Assembly (NCBI GenBank): GCA_934446065.1
Contig: CAKSDP010000009.1
Span: 1-64,000 of the forward strand
DNA length: 64,000 bases
Direction of reading: 5' to 3'
Source: an uncultured Eubacteriales bacterium
GTDB lineage: Bacteria; Bacillota; Clostridia; Oscillospirales; CAG-272
The notes below the pieces were generated by a model that was not told the origin of the DNA, made no database searches, and saw only the letters and a list, made by a program, of their open reading frames with translations. Both the position numbers and the translations under genes were made by a program. This document shows positions 31,449 through 39,849 of this stretch, piece by piece; the stretch's first letter is position 1, and each line of letters begins with the position of its first letter.

Positions 31449-34220
31449 ATGGCACAAAGCAAGAATTCTGCCGGGCGCAAAAAGTCCGGCGGTCAGAAAT
31501 ATAAAGTATCCGACAAAAAGAAAGCCGGTCCAAAGGAAAGTCGGAGAAGCACCGCCGAAGAACTTCGCGAACGCCGCCGCAACAGCGCGGCAGCGCAGAT
31601 CATGCCGTTCATCGTAGGGCTTCTCGCGATCGTACTTTTCGTATTCATCTATTTCCCCGATCTTTCCGGCACGGTCGGCGAAGCCGTGGGGAAATTCTTC
31701 AAGGGAGTATTCGCGGGCGGGGCATACACCGTCCCGTTTATCGCACTTGTTATCGCGCTCAGATGGCGCAAGGATGCCGAAGAGAGGAAGAACGGTGCCC
31801 GCGTTGCCTGCGGATTCGGGATCGTCACCCTTTCGTCGATGCTCCTGCACATTTTCGCCGGCGGCGAACACGTACTGACTCCGGGTGTTCTGTACAGCGA
31901 CGGAACCGAGATCCGCGGTGGCGGATTTCTCGGCGGACTCATAGGTGAGCTTTTGTGGCGCGCGATCAAGGTCTGTATGCCGATCCTTGCGATCGCGGGA
32001 CTTCTCATACTGATCCCGCTCCTTTTCGGTCTGACACCGCGCGGAGTTTACGTCATGATCGCGTACAATGTCAAAATGGCGAAGGAACGGCGCGAAAGCG
32101 CGGCAGACGAACGCGAGATACTCAGACGTGACCGCAGGGATCGCGCGGAGGACGAGTACAGCGCCGTCGTTGCCACAGGCAAATATCCGCCGTCACAAAT
32201 GACGCTTGACGAAGACGTTCATCCGAAATCAAAGTCGGCGAAAAAATCAAAAGAGGATTTTGTGGCTGACGTTCCGATGCCCGACGGCGACAAATACGAG
32301 GACATCGCGCCCGAGGTTGACGAAAGCATCTTTGATTCCGCACTGCGCGAACGCGAGGAGGAGTCGGATGCCCTGACCGACGGCAGAATATCCGACAAGA
32401 TCGAAAGCTATGACGCCGACACCGACGCTGACGACGCCGACTCCGTCGAGGCGGAGGACGTACCAGAGGTCGAAGTCGCGCCGCCCGTTGCAACAGTTCA
32501 GACTGATGACGGGACAAGTTCCGGAGACGACCGCGTTGATCTTTCACAGATATTCACCGATCCGGACGACGAGCAGCTGCTCTCGATGCTGAACGAAAAA
32601 TTCCTCGGTGACGACGACAGCGCCGACGACGCAGACACCGATCTCTCGTTCATACGTGAGAAGATCGGCGACGGGACGGATCCTGCGGGATCGGACGACG
32701 AGCCGCCGTTTGACTTGGCACCGCCGGAACCCGAGGTGGCGCCGTATCGGTTCCCGCCGATCGACCTGCTCACGCCCGACAATTCCAAAAAGGATCCCGG
32801 CGTGCGCGAGGAACTGCTCGAAAACGCAAAGAAGCTCGTGGAAACGCTCCGCAGCTTCAACGTAAAGACAAAAATAGTCGATGTAGCGCGCGGACCCACG
32901 ATCACCCGTTACGAGCTGATGCCCGAGGCGGGAACGAAGGTTCGCACGATCTCGAACCTGACCGACGACATCGCGCTCAGCTTCGCGACGACAGGCGTGC
33001 GTATCGAGGCGCCGATCCCCGGAAAATCCGCCGTCGGAATCGAGGTGCCGAACAAGACCTCCGCAACGGTGCATCTGCGCACGCTTCTTGAAGACAGGCG
33101 CTTCTCCGACGCGCAGAGCAAGATCACTGCTGCGCTCGGCGAAGACGTTGCGGGAGAGGCGATATATCTTGACATAGCAAAAATGCCGCACCTGCTTATC
33201 GCGGGCGCCACCGGCATGGGTAAGTCCGTGTGCATAAACAGTCTTATCGTCAGTCTGCTGTTCAAGGCCACGCCTGACGAAGTCAAGCTTATTCTGATCG
33301 ACCCGAAGAAGGTCGAGCTGAGCATTTACAACGGTCTGCCGCACCTGCTCGTTCCCGTTGTCAGCGACCCGAAAAAGGCGGCAGGCTCCCTTTCATGGGC
33401 TGTGTCCGAGATGGAGCGCCGTTTCAACCTCATCGAGGAGGCGGGCGTGCGCGATCTGAAGAACTACAACGCAGGCGTTGCCGCCGACCCGTCACGCACT
33501 CCCCTGCCGCAGATCGTCATAATCATCGACGAGCTTGCCGATCTCATGATGACCGCGCCCGATGACGTTGAGTCATCCATCTGCCGCCTTGCGCAGAAGG
33601 CGCGTGCCGCAGGAATGCACTTGATAATCGGTACGCAGCGTCCGTCGGTCGATGTCATCACCGGACTGCTCAAGTCAAATATTCCGTCCCGTATCGCGTT
33701 CACCGTCGCGTCTCAGGTCGATTCGCGCACGATAATCGACCGCGCGGGTGCAGAGCGCCTGATCGGACGCGGCGATATGCTGTACAACCCGGTCGGTGCG
33801 GCAAAGCCGATCCGCGTACAGGGAGCGTTCGTCTCGGAAACCGAGGTTGAGGCTATCACCGAATTTATAAAGAACGCAAACTCCGAGAAGAACGACGGAT
33901 ACAGCGAGGACGTGATCGAGCAGATCGAGCGCGAAGCCGAAAAATGCGGCACCTCAAAGAAGCACATTGCCGATGCAGGCGACGACGCGGGCGACGAAGA
34001 TCCGATGCTCCGTCAGGCGATCGAGCTTGCGGTGGAGAGCCGAAAGATATCGACGTCCCTCATTCAGCGCCGCCTGTCGCTCGGGTACGGCCGCGCAGCC
34101 AAGCTTATCGACCGCATGGAGCAGCTCGGCTACGTCAGCGCACCCGACGGGCAGAAGCCGCGCGACGTTCTCATCTCCAAGGAAGAATTCATGGAGATGG
34201 TGCTGAAGGACACCGACTGA
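31449..34220 (+). CDS. ftsK: DNA translocase FtsK/SpoIIIE
   Basis: Membrane-anchored hexameric DNA pump clearing chromosomes from the septum (and, if the cell sporulates, into the forespore). 923 aa. Layout: basic N-terminus, four membrane helices (about 50-200), a very acidic, low-complexity linker (about 205-430), then the motor with Walker A GATGMGKSV (near 587) and Walker B IVIIIDELADLMM, QRPSVDVITG, and the C-terminal winged-helix gamma domain (ISTSLIQRRLSLGYGRAAKLID) that reads polar DNA motifs. GGAGGAG precedes the ATG. Motifs do not separate FtsK from SpoIIIE. Confidence 0.96.
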   Translation: MAQSKNSAGRKKSGGQKYKVSDKKKAGPKESRRSTAEELRERRRNSAAAQIMPFIVGLLAIVLFVFIYFPDLSGTVGEAVGKFFKGVFAGGAYTVPFIALVIALRWRKDAEERKNGARVACGFGIVTLSSMLLHIFAGGEHVLTPGVLYSDGTEIRGGGFLGGLIGELLWRAIKVCMPILAIAGLLILIPLLFGLTPRGVYVMIAYNVKMAKERRESAADEREILRRDRRDRAEDEYSAVVATGKYPPSQMTLDEDVHPKSKSAKKSKEDFVADVPMPDGDKYEDIAPEVDESIFDSALREREEESDALTDGRISDKIESYDADTDADDADSVEAEDVPEVEVAPPVATVQTDDGTSSGDDRVDLSQIFTDPDDEQLLSMLNEKFLGDDDSADDADTDLSFIREKIGDGTDPAGSDDEPPFDLAPPEPEVAPYRFPPIDLLTPDNSKKDPGVREELLENAKKLVETLRSFNVKTKIVDVARGPTITRYELMPEAGTKVRTISNLTDDIALSFATTGVRIEAPIPGKSAVGIEVPNKTSATVHLRTLLEDRRFSDAQSKITAALGEDVAGEAIYLDIAKMPHLLIAGATGMGKSVCINSLIVSLLFKATPDEVKLILIDPKKVELSIYNGLPHLLVPVVSDPKKAAGSLSWAVSEMERRFNLIEEAGVRDLKNYNAGVAADPSRTPLPQIVIIIDELADLMMTAPDDVESSICRLAQKARAAGMHLIIGTQRPSVDVITGLLKSNIPSRIAFTVASQVDSRTIIDRAGAERLIGRGDMLYNPVGAAKPIRVQGAFVSETEVEAITEFIKNANSEKNDGYSEDVIEQIEREAEKCGTSKKHIADAGDDAGDEDPMLRQAIELAVESRKISTSLIQRRLSLGYGRAAKLIDRMEQLGYVSAPDGQKPRDVLISKEEFMEMVLKDTD

Positions 34221-34314
34221 TCACGAATATCGGCACCGCAGGATAAACACAACGTAAAAAAAGAATTAATTTTTCTTTTATCACTGATTTTTACAGAAAT
34301 ATGGGAGTATAATT

Positions 34315-34866
34315 ATGGTATACATTTTTCTTGCTGAAGGCTTTGAGGAGATTGAGGCGCTTACGCCCGCAGATATCCTGAGACGCGCGGGAGTCGAGGT
34401 AGCGCTTGCCGGTATCGGCGGACTTGAGATCACCGGCGCGCACGGCATTCGCGTATCATGTGACGTAACGTCGGCGGATGCCGCTGCTGCGGCTGAATCC
34501 GCTGCGGGAGTTCAGATGATAATTCTCCCGGGCGGAATGCCGGGCGCGGACAATCTGTTCGCATCGGACGATGTGCGTCGTGCGATCGAGGGAGCAAAGG
34601 AGTCGGGCGCGTTCATCGGAGCCATCTGCGCCGCACCGTATATTCTCGGAAAACTCGGACTTCTGCGCGGCCGCATGGCGACCTGCTATCCCGGATTTGA
34701 GGACGGGCTCGAGGGCGCCGAGGTGTACGACTGCGACGTGATCCGCGACGGCGAGATCATCACTGCACGCGCAATGGGCGCGGCGGTCGATTTTGCGCTT
34801 GAGCTGACCGAGGCTCTCTGCGGCGAGGATACCGCCGAAAAAATACGCGAATCGATCCTCGCGTAA
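34315..34866 (+). CDS. DJ-1/PfpI family protein
   Basis: 183 aa, glutamine-amidotransferase-like fold of the DJ-1/YajL group. Seen: LAEGFEEIEALTPADILRRAG at the N-terminus (conserved Glu), ILPGGMPGADNL, and the nucleophile elbow GAICAAPYIL with the reactive Cys near residue 107, then TCYPGFE. Proposed family roles include chaperone and glyoxalase/deglycase activity; the exact role is disputed in the literature and cannot be read here. GGGAG lies 7 nt before the ATG. It is followed closely by the folate gene. Confidence 0.9.
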   Translation: MVYIFLAEGFEEIEALTPADILRRAGVEVALAGIGGLEITGAHGIRVSCDVTSADAAAAAESAAGVQMIILPGGMPGADNLFASDDVRRAIEGAKESGAFIGAICAAPYILGKLGLLRGRMATCYPGFEDGLEGAEVYDCDVIRDGEIITARAMGAAVDFALELTEALCGEDTAEKIRESILA

Positions 34867-34912
34867 AACAGTGTTGTCCCTCCGGGGCAACGATCATAAG
34901 GATGGTGTTTTT

Positions 34913-35533
34913 ATGGACCGTAAAATCTGTGAAGCATCTGTACGGCACAGTGCGATCAAACTGAAAAAGGATGAGGTTCGCGCAAAGTACAAGGAAAACA
35001 GGCGCGCACTTGCACCCGAGGAAAGGGCGGCGCGCGATGCCAAGATATGCGAATACGCACGCGGTCTCGTCAGCTTCCGTTTTGCGGAATACGTTCTGAT
35101 GTACGCCGCAACTCCCGATGAGATCGACATTTACGACATAGCCCGCGCGGCTCTCGCGAAATCGAAGAAGGTCGCGTTCCCTCGCTGCACGCCCGAGACC
35201 CACACGATGAAATATCACATAATAAGCTCGCTCGACGAGCTGGCTCCGGACAATTACGGAATTCCCGAGCCGCCGCCCACCGCGCCGATCTACGATCCCG
35301 AGGGCGACACCGGAAGCGCGATCTGCTTTGTCCCCAGTCTGGTCTACGACCGCGATGGGTACAGGCTCGGCTACGGCAAGGGATTTTATGACCGATTCCT
35401 CTCCTCGTTTGCGGGGTCGTCGATCGGAATCGTATACAGCGATTTCATTCTGCCGGAGGTTCCGCGCGGCAGATACGACATGAAGGTCGATATACTTCTG
35501 ACCGAAAAGGGTGTGAAGGCAAGTGAAAGCTAA
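34913..35533 (+). CDS. 5-formyltetrahydrofolate cyclo-ligase
   Basis: ATP-dependent conversion of 5-formyl-THF to 5,10-methenyl-THF. 206 aa. Seen: KDEVRAKYKENRRALAPEER, the basic N-terminal helix; VLMYAATPDEIDI; and the family signature VPSLVYDRDGYRLGYGKGFYDRFL near residues 140-165. I chose ATG 34913 with AAGGA upstream; an in-frame GTG at 34871 would add 14 residues. It overlaps the next gene by 11 bp. Confidence 0.92.
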   Translation: MDRKICEASVRHSAIKLKKDEVRAKYKENRRALAPEERAARDAKICEYARGLVSFRFAEYVLMYAATPDEIDIYDIARAALAKSKKVAFPRCTPETHTMKYHIISSLDELAPDNYGIPEPPPTAPIYDPEGDTGSAICFVPSLVYDRDGYRLGYGKGFYDRFLSSFAGSSIGIVYSDFILPEVPRGRYDMKVDILLTEKGVKASES

Positions 35534-36425
35534 GGCTGTGATCGCGGCGCCGATCCTTCTCATCATCGTGTTTCTGCTGACATGGAGCGTGTCGCTCATC
35601 CCGCCCGAGACGCTCGGCCTTGACACCGATCCGCTTCTCTCCTCCGCGATTATTCAGCTGCTCATCATCGCTCTGCCGGCGGTAATATTCTGCCGTCTTC
35701 GCGGCAAGGGCTACATGGGCAAGCTGCGTCTGAGAGGCATCCGCGCATCGCACATCGCATTTATGATATTCTCGCTCGGGTTCCTGTTCTTCGGCAGCTC
35801 CGGGATAAACTATCTCATGTACTCACTGTTTCAAACAGCCTCAAGCGATTTTTCGTCAGCCGCAGCACCGTACAGCGGCATATCCGGCGGGCTTTATCTC
35901 GTGTTCGCCGCAGCGGTCGTTCCCGCAATAACCGAGGAATTCCTGTTCCGCGGAATAATCGTTGCGGAATACGAGGAAGTCGGCGTCCCGGCGGCGATCC
36001 TTATGTCGTCGCTCACCTTTGCAATGCTTCATTCGAGCTTCGCGCGGCTCCCGTCGTATATCTTCTGCGGTCTTGTGCTGACGATGGTCTTGTACACCAC
36101 CCGCTCCGTGACCGCCGCGATGATCGTGCACATGGCAAACAACACGCTGTCCGTGTTCTTCGGCGATTTCGTGTACAAAGTGGTAAGCCGCCAGGGGATC
36201 GCGCTGTTCTGCTTCACGCTTGCCGCCCTGATCTTCCTGTTCGCGATACTGATGTTCGGCGAGAGTGAGCGGATCTACGCAGGCTACGCCGCAGCGAGAG
36301 CGGATTCATCATACGCCGAGAAAATAAAGAAGGGACACGCCCTCTCCGGAATAGTTCAGAGCATAGTGTCTCCCCCGTTTACCGCGCTCGCGGTGCTTTA
36401 CATAATCATAACAGCGGTCAAATGA
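35523..36425 (+). CDS. CPBP family intramembrane metalloprotease
   Basis: 300 aa, about eight membrane helices. Seen: the CPBP (CAAX protease/bacteriocin-processing) motif EEFLFRG near residue 140, a following MLHSSFARLPSYIFCGLVL with the second conserved His, and IVHMANNTLSV with the third His/Asn. These enzymes cleave within membranes; in bacteria the substrates are mostly unknown (self-immunity, anchoring, peptide processing). The start is GTG 35523 inside the end of the folate gene. It ends 4 bp into a possible mltG start (ATGA), so it belongs to the 34.3-38.2 kb unit. Confidence 0.85.
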   Translation: MKAKAVIAAPILLIIVFLLTWSVSLIPPETLGLDTDPLLSSAIIQLLIIALPAVIFCRLRGKGYMGKLRLRGIRASHIAFMIFSLGFLFFGSSGINYLMYSLFQTASSDFSSAAAPYSGISGGLYLVFAAAVVPAITEEFLFRGIIVAEYEEVGVPAAILMSSLTFAMLHSSFARLPSYIFCGLVLTMVLYTTRSVTAAMIVHMANNTLSVFFGDFVYKVVSRQGIALFCFTLAALIFLFAILMFGESERIYAGYAAARADSSYAEKIKKGHALSGIVQSIVSPPFTALAVLYIIITAVK

Positions 36426-36472
36426 CCGTCCAAATCCCGCCTGTATCGCCGGGCGGAGAAACGGAGTACCCA

Positions 36473-38248
36473 ATGGAAGAAAAGCAAAACACTGTCCCAA
36501 ACGATCGCTCCGGCGAAACAAGACAGATACCGACCGCACGAAAGGCTGCGCACGCGCAAAATTCCGCGACAAGGCAAATTCCGACGGCGAACGCCGCTCG
36601 TCAGGTGAATCACGCACAAACGCAGAGTTCAGCGACAAGACAGATTCCGGCGGCGAACGCCGCTCGTCAGGTAAATCCCGCGCACGCGCAGAATTCTGCG
36701 ACAAGGCAGATTCCGACAGCGAACGCCGCTCGTCAGGCGAATCCCGCGCAAGTGCAGAATTCAGCGACAAAGCAGATTCCGGCGGCGAACGCCGCTCGTC
36801 AGGTAAGTCCCGCGCAAGTGCAGAATTCAGCGACAAAGCAGATTCCGGCGGCGAACGCCGCTCGTCAGGCAAGTCCCGCACGTCCGGGCGTCCAAAAAGC
36901 GGCGCAGCAGAAACCTGCAGCAAAAGCATCAGCCGCAGCATCTCATGCACCTAAAAAGATCGCCACAGCAGAAACGGTGCAGGTACCCGCCACCGACGCC
37001 ACAAAACAGATCAACTCGAAGGAGCTGAGCGTCAAGGCGAATGACCACGCCGACGCGCCCGAGCTGAGCATAAAAAAGAAATCCCGTCCGCGCAAAAAAG
37101 TCGCTTCAGCCGGGACCGGCGCAGAGAATTCCGTAATCAGCATCGTAAAGGCTGTCGTCTACATCGTAGCCGTTCTCGTTGTTTCGATCGTCGCGTCGGT
37201 GTTCATCATCCTTGTCGGAAACGATGTCTACGCGTTCGTCAAGTCGGATCAGGCGGTCGAGATAACGATCCCGGCGGGCGCCGACCTCAACGACGTCGCC
37301 TCGATTCTCTCGGACAACGACATCATAAAATACCCGTCAATATTCAAGATGTACGCAAAGCGCAAGCACTACGATCGCGACAGCAAGGGCAACCCGATCC
37401 CCGACGAAAAGAACTTCGTCGCCGGAACGTACTCGATATCCCCGGACAATGACTACGAGGATCTGCTCGCAGCCTTCAAGGAAAAGGCTCCCGAGGGCAC
37501 CTCGTGGGTCACGATCCCCGAGGGCTACACCACCGACGAGATCATAAACCTCCTCGTTGAAACGGGGATAGGTACAAAGGAAAAGTACGTTGACGTTATC
37601 AATAATTACGCATTCGACTACTGGTTTGTGACCGAGCTTGACGCGACCGACTGGAAATCGACCGGGCGCTACTACCGTCTCGACGGTTATCTGTTCCCCG
37701 ACACATACGAGTTCTACAATGCCTCATCCGAAAAAACGGTCATTGAAAAAATGCTCGCACGCTTCAACGTAATATTTGTTGACAAATACAGAGAAGCCGC
37801 GCAGAACATGAACCTGACGACCGATCAGATCGTCACGATCGCTTCGATGATCGAGAAAGAGGCAGGACGCGCGGCGGATTACCACCTCGTATCCTCCGTG
37901 TTCCACAACAGGCTTGCAAGCCCGTATTATCCGCGGCTCGAGAGCGACGCAACCGTGCTGTATGCGATCCATCACGACACGGGCACCCGCCCGAACGTCG
38001 CTACGCCGGAGGATATGACCTACGACTCTCCGTACAACACGTACACGCATGAGGGTCTGCCGCCCGGACCTATCGCAAACCCGAGTGCAAGCTCGATCAA
38101 CGCGGCGCTGACCCCCGAAAAAACGGACTACTATTATTTCGTATCATACGCCGGCAACACGTACTTCTCAAGCTCAAAGGAAGGCCACGATGCCAATATC
38201 GCGATGATAAAAGCAAAGCGTGATGCGGCTCAACAGAATCAGAACTAA
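36473..38248 (+). CDS. mltG: MltG endolytic transglycosylase with repeated cytoplasmic tail
   Basis: Membrane-bound lytic transglycosylase that ends nascent glycan strands. 591 aa from this start. Layout: N-terminal cytoplasmic tail of about 200 aa with five near-identical 22-aa repeats (DNA 36560-36884), one membrane helix (about 232-258), a LysM-like part, then the YceG catalytic domain with TIASMIEKEAGRAADYHLVS (catalytic Glu), VFHNRLA, and YNTYTHEGLPPGPIANPS near the end. I prefer ATG 36473, 6 nt after GGAG; ATG 36422 overlaps the previous stop (ATGA) but lacks a good ribosome site. The tail recurrently contains T[RKV]Q[IV]P. A strong terminator follows. Confidence 0.93.
   Translation: MEEKQNTVPNDRSGETRQIPTARKAAHAQNSATRQIPTANAARQVNHAQTQSSATRQIPAANAARQVNPAHAQNSATRQIPTANAARQANPAQVQNSATKQIPAANAARQVSPAQVQNSATKQIPAANAARQASPARPGVQKAAQQKPAAKASAAASHAPKKIATAETVQVPATDATKQINSKELSVKANDHADAPELSIKKKSRPRKKVASAGTGAENSVISIVKAVVYIVAVLVVSIVASVFIILVGNDVYAFVKSDQAVEITIPAGADLNDVASILSDNDIIKYPSIFKMYAKRKHYDRDSKGNPIPDEKNFVAGTYSISPDNDYEDLLAAFKEKAPEGTSWVTIPEGYTTDEIINLLVETGIGTKEKYVDVINNYAFDYWFVTELDATDWKSTGRYYRLDGYLFPDTYEFYNASSEKTVIEKMLARFNVIFVDKYREAAQNMNLTTDQIVTIASMIEKEAGRAADYHLVSSVFHNRLASPYYPRLESDATVLYAIHHDTGTRPNVATPEDMTYDSPYNTYTHEGLPPGPIANPSASSINAALTPEKTDYYYFVSYAGNTYFSSSKEGHDANIAMIKAKRDAAQQNQN
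36560..36884 (+). repeat. Five tandem 66-bp repeats within mltG
   Basis: Units start at 36560, 36626, 36692, 36758 and 36824, the last slightly truncated. Period is 66 bp (22 codons), frame-preserving; units 4 and 5 are almost identical. Each encodes an SAT[RK]QIP core plus NAARQ. Confidence 0.9.
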
Positions 38249-38253
38249 GAATG

Positions 38254-38293
38254 CGCACGGCAGGGACTATGCTCCCCGCCGTGCGTTTTTTAT
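38254..38293 (+). terminator. Terminator of mltG
   Basis: CGCACGGC..GGGA / TCCC..GCCGTGCG stem with one mismatch and a 6-nt loop (38254-38285), followed by TTTTTTAT. Confidence 0.85.
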
Positions 38294-38332
38294 AAAAACA
38301 AACCGAGGGTGCAGACTTTTGTCTGCACCCTC
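38293..38332 (-). terminator. Terminator of the convergent lipoprotein gene
   Basis: A perfect 12-bp stem GAGGGTGCAGAC (38305-38316) with 38321-38332 and a TTTT loop; on the minus strand it is followed by GGTTTGTTTTTAT. Confidence 0.75.
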
Positions 38333-38354
38333 CATATTTTATTGCATTGTAGAA

Positions 38355-39077
38355 TTATTCATCATAATCATGAGAAATACTGAGCGCTTCCACGCGTTTC
38401 ATTGCCGCTTCCTCGCGCTCAGACGGATACACTCCGATGTAGCGGTCTTCGGAAGAATACCCTACCGAAGAATCAACGATCCAAATAGCATTTTCCACAC
38501 ATTCAATGTACTCTCCTATATCCTCCCCATCTCTTGCTGCATGAAATATAGCATCGTAGGCGTTATCATAACTGTTTTTCGACATATCAAGCACAAACTG
38601 AGCCGTAGGATATAACATATTAGTCTTGGGATTATATTCACGAAGGAAAGTTGCCGACTCGGGAAACCTCATTTTGAGAAGCTCAATTGCAATTTTATTT
38701 ACTCCGCATATTCTGTCGCTGTATTTATCAAGCTCCGGCGAATATGTTTCTGCGTTCTCTATTGTCTCGGCAGTTATGTTTTTCGCCGAAGCGTCAAACG
38801 TGATCTTCCCGCTTTCAAGGTTCACCGCATCATATTCATCATATATTTTACGTGCGATATCAATGATGTCATATACCTCATCAGACGTAACGGCAGACGA
38901 CTCCGCAGGATCAGCTATCGTCGAGAGGAGAGATGCACTGTCGGACGCGGCTATTGCGGAAACAGCCTCCGATGAAGTAAGGTCAAGAACTCTTTCTTCC
39001 CCGGCTGAGCTTCTCGCACACGACGATGCACCGAGAAGCATTGCGGCAGCAAGAACAAACACTATAATTTTTTTCAT
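38355..39077 (-). CDS. Predicted lipoprotein of unknown function
   Basis: 240 aa. Signal peptide MKKIIVFVLAAAMLLGASSC with the lipobox Cys at residue 20; the mature part is soluble, rich in Ser, Ala, Glu and Tyr, probably mostly helical. No family recognised. I chose ATG 39077, 8 nt after GGAGAGG; the ATG at 39083 is only 2 nt from that site. Codon use is more AT-rich than its neighbours (many AAT, ATA, TAT codons), suggesting different origin or low expression. Upstream lie, in order, a consensus promoter, a 15-codon ORF and a stem-loop. Confidence 0.7.
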   Translation of the reverse strand: MKKIIVFVLAAAMLLGASSCARSSAGEERVLDLTSSEAVSAIAASDSASLLSTIADPAESSAVTSDEVYDIIDIARKIYDEYDAVNLESGKITFDASAKNITAETIENAETYSPELDKYSDRICGVNKIAIELLKMRFPESATFLREYNPKTNMLYPTAQFVLDMSKNSYDNAYDAIFHAARDGEDIGEYIECVENAIWIVDSSVGYSSEDRYIGVYPSEREEAAMKRVEALSISHDYDE

Positions 39078-39125
39078 ATTCATTTCCTCTCCATACTCCA
39101 AACCATTGATTTCAGCAGAATTATC

Positions 39126-39168
39126 AGTTAGGCACAGAGGTACTCTGCTTATACATCTGTGCCTAACT
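39126..39168 (-). promoter_or_regulatory. 13-bp stem-loop in the lipoprotein leader
   Basis: AGTTAGGCACAGA (39126-39138) pairs perfectly with 39156-39168 around a 17-nt loop. On the minus strand the stem begins inside the stop codon of the 15-codon ORF and ends about 50 nt before the lipoprotein start. No U-run follows, so it is not a canonical terminator. Confidence 0.6.
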
Positions 39169-39214
39169 ATACGATCTTCATAATAAAGTTAGTGTCGTAA
39201 GAAATAATATACAT
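39167..39214 (-). CDS. Candidate 15-codon leader ORF
   Basis: ATG at 39214 encodes MYIISYDTNFIMKIV and stops at TAG (39169-39167). AGGAGGG (39227-39221) lies 6 nt upstream, the best ribosome site in this region, and a perfect-consensus promoter lies 42 nt ahead. The stop codon overlaps the base of the stem-loop, so a terminating ribosome would hold that stem open. Known classes of such ORFs are regulatory leader peptides and small signal peptides; nothing in the sequence identifies an inducer (no run of one amino acid). Confidence 0.45.
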   Translation of the reverse strand: MYIISYDTNFIMKIV

Positions 39215-39255
39215 ATCGATCCCTCCTATTTTACACAATTTGTCTTTTCATCTTA

Positions 39256-39284
39256 ATTATAGTATGAGGCGTCACATATGTCAA
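39256..39284 (-). promoter_or_regulatory. Perfect-consensus sigma-A promoter
   Basis: On the minus strand TTGACA (39284-39279), 17-bp spacer, TATAAT (39261-39256). It drives the leader ORF and lipoprotein gene; predicted start near 39249. Confidence 0.8.
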
Positions 39285-39441
39285 GCGTTTGATTATCAGC
39301 TGCCGAAAAATCGTATACCTGCACAATCGGCGCCGTGCGTTTTTGTACACTCTGTTCATGCTCCGCTTCGGTGTGTCATTTGCCTTATCCCGTGAATATA
39401 CTGTGATGGAAACAAACAAAAGAGAAAGGACTGTCACGTAT

Positions 39442-39849
39442 ATGACGAGCAACACACCACCCGAAAGCTTCGGATATCTCAAATTTGAGGTCGCCTCCGG
39501 TGACGGCACGATCCCGATCCGCGACGCGCTTATTTACGTTTACAGCGAAGAGGGGGACGGCTCGAGGGCGCGGCTTCTGCATTCGCTGACGACCGACGAA
39601 GACGGGCTGACCCGCACGATACGGCTTCCGGCGCCGCCCATCGCAGAGTCGCTCACGCCCGAGATGGATACCCCGTACACGTCGTACTACATAGTTGTGA
39701 AAAAGCCCGGATTTGCCGAGATCGAAGGGCGCGAAGTCCCTGTATTTCCGGGAATAACGTCGATACAGCAGATAAACATGATCGCTCTTCCGGAGCCGTT
39801 TGCGCCGACGGAGCGGACGGCGGAAGATCGCGAGGCTGCCCATGACTAA
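39442..39849 (+). CDS. SleC-like N-terminal module (transthyretin/carboxypeptidase-regulatory-like)
   Basis: 135 aa, no signal peptide. GYLKFEVASGDGTIPIRDALIYVYS and LTTDEDGLTRTIRLPAP look like a beta-sandwich of the carboxypeptidase-regulatory type. From memory of the family, clostridial spore cortex-lytic SleC proteins begin with a similar module (YYIVVKKPGFAEIEG...VPVFPGITSIQ). Here it is a separate gene whose last 8 bp overlap the SleC-like core gene. I chose ATG 39442, after AAAGGA (spacing 11, long); ATG 39406 has no ribosome site. Role inferred from context: partner or chaperone-like part of the cortex-lytic system. Confidence 0.6.
   Translation: MTSNTPPESFGYLKFEVASGDGTIPIRDALIYVYSEEGDGSRARLLHSLTTDEDGLTRTIRLPAPPIAESLTPEMDTPYTSYYIVVKKPGFAEIEGREVPVFPGITSIQQINMIALPEPFAPTERTAEDREAAHD

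Noticed and set aside
31154..31504. Small plus-strand frame in the ftsK leader
   Set aside because: No ribosome site, Cys/Arg-rich random-looking translation, overlaps the ftsK start in another frame.
36560..36884. Regularly spaced repeats considered as a CRISPR array
   Set aside because: Units are directly adjacent without unique spacers and maintain a reading frame; no cas genes.
36309..36950. Minus-strand open frame with DERRSPPES-type repeats
   Set aside because: It is the complement of the mltG tandem repeats; the sense frame has the membrane helix and catalytic domain.
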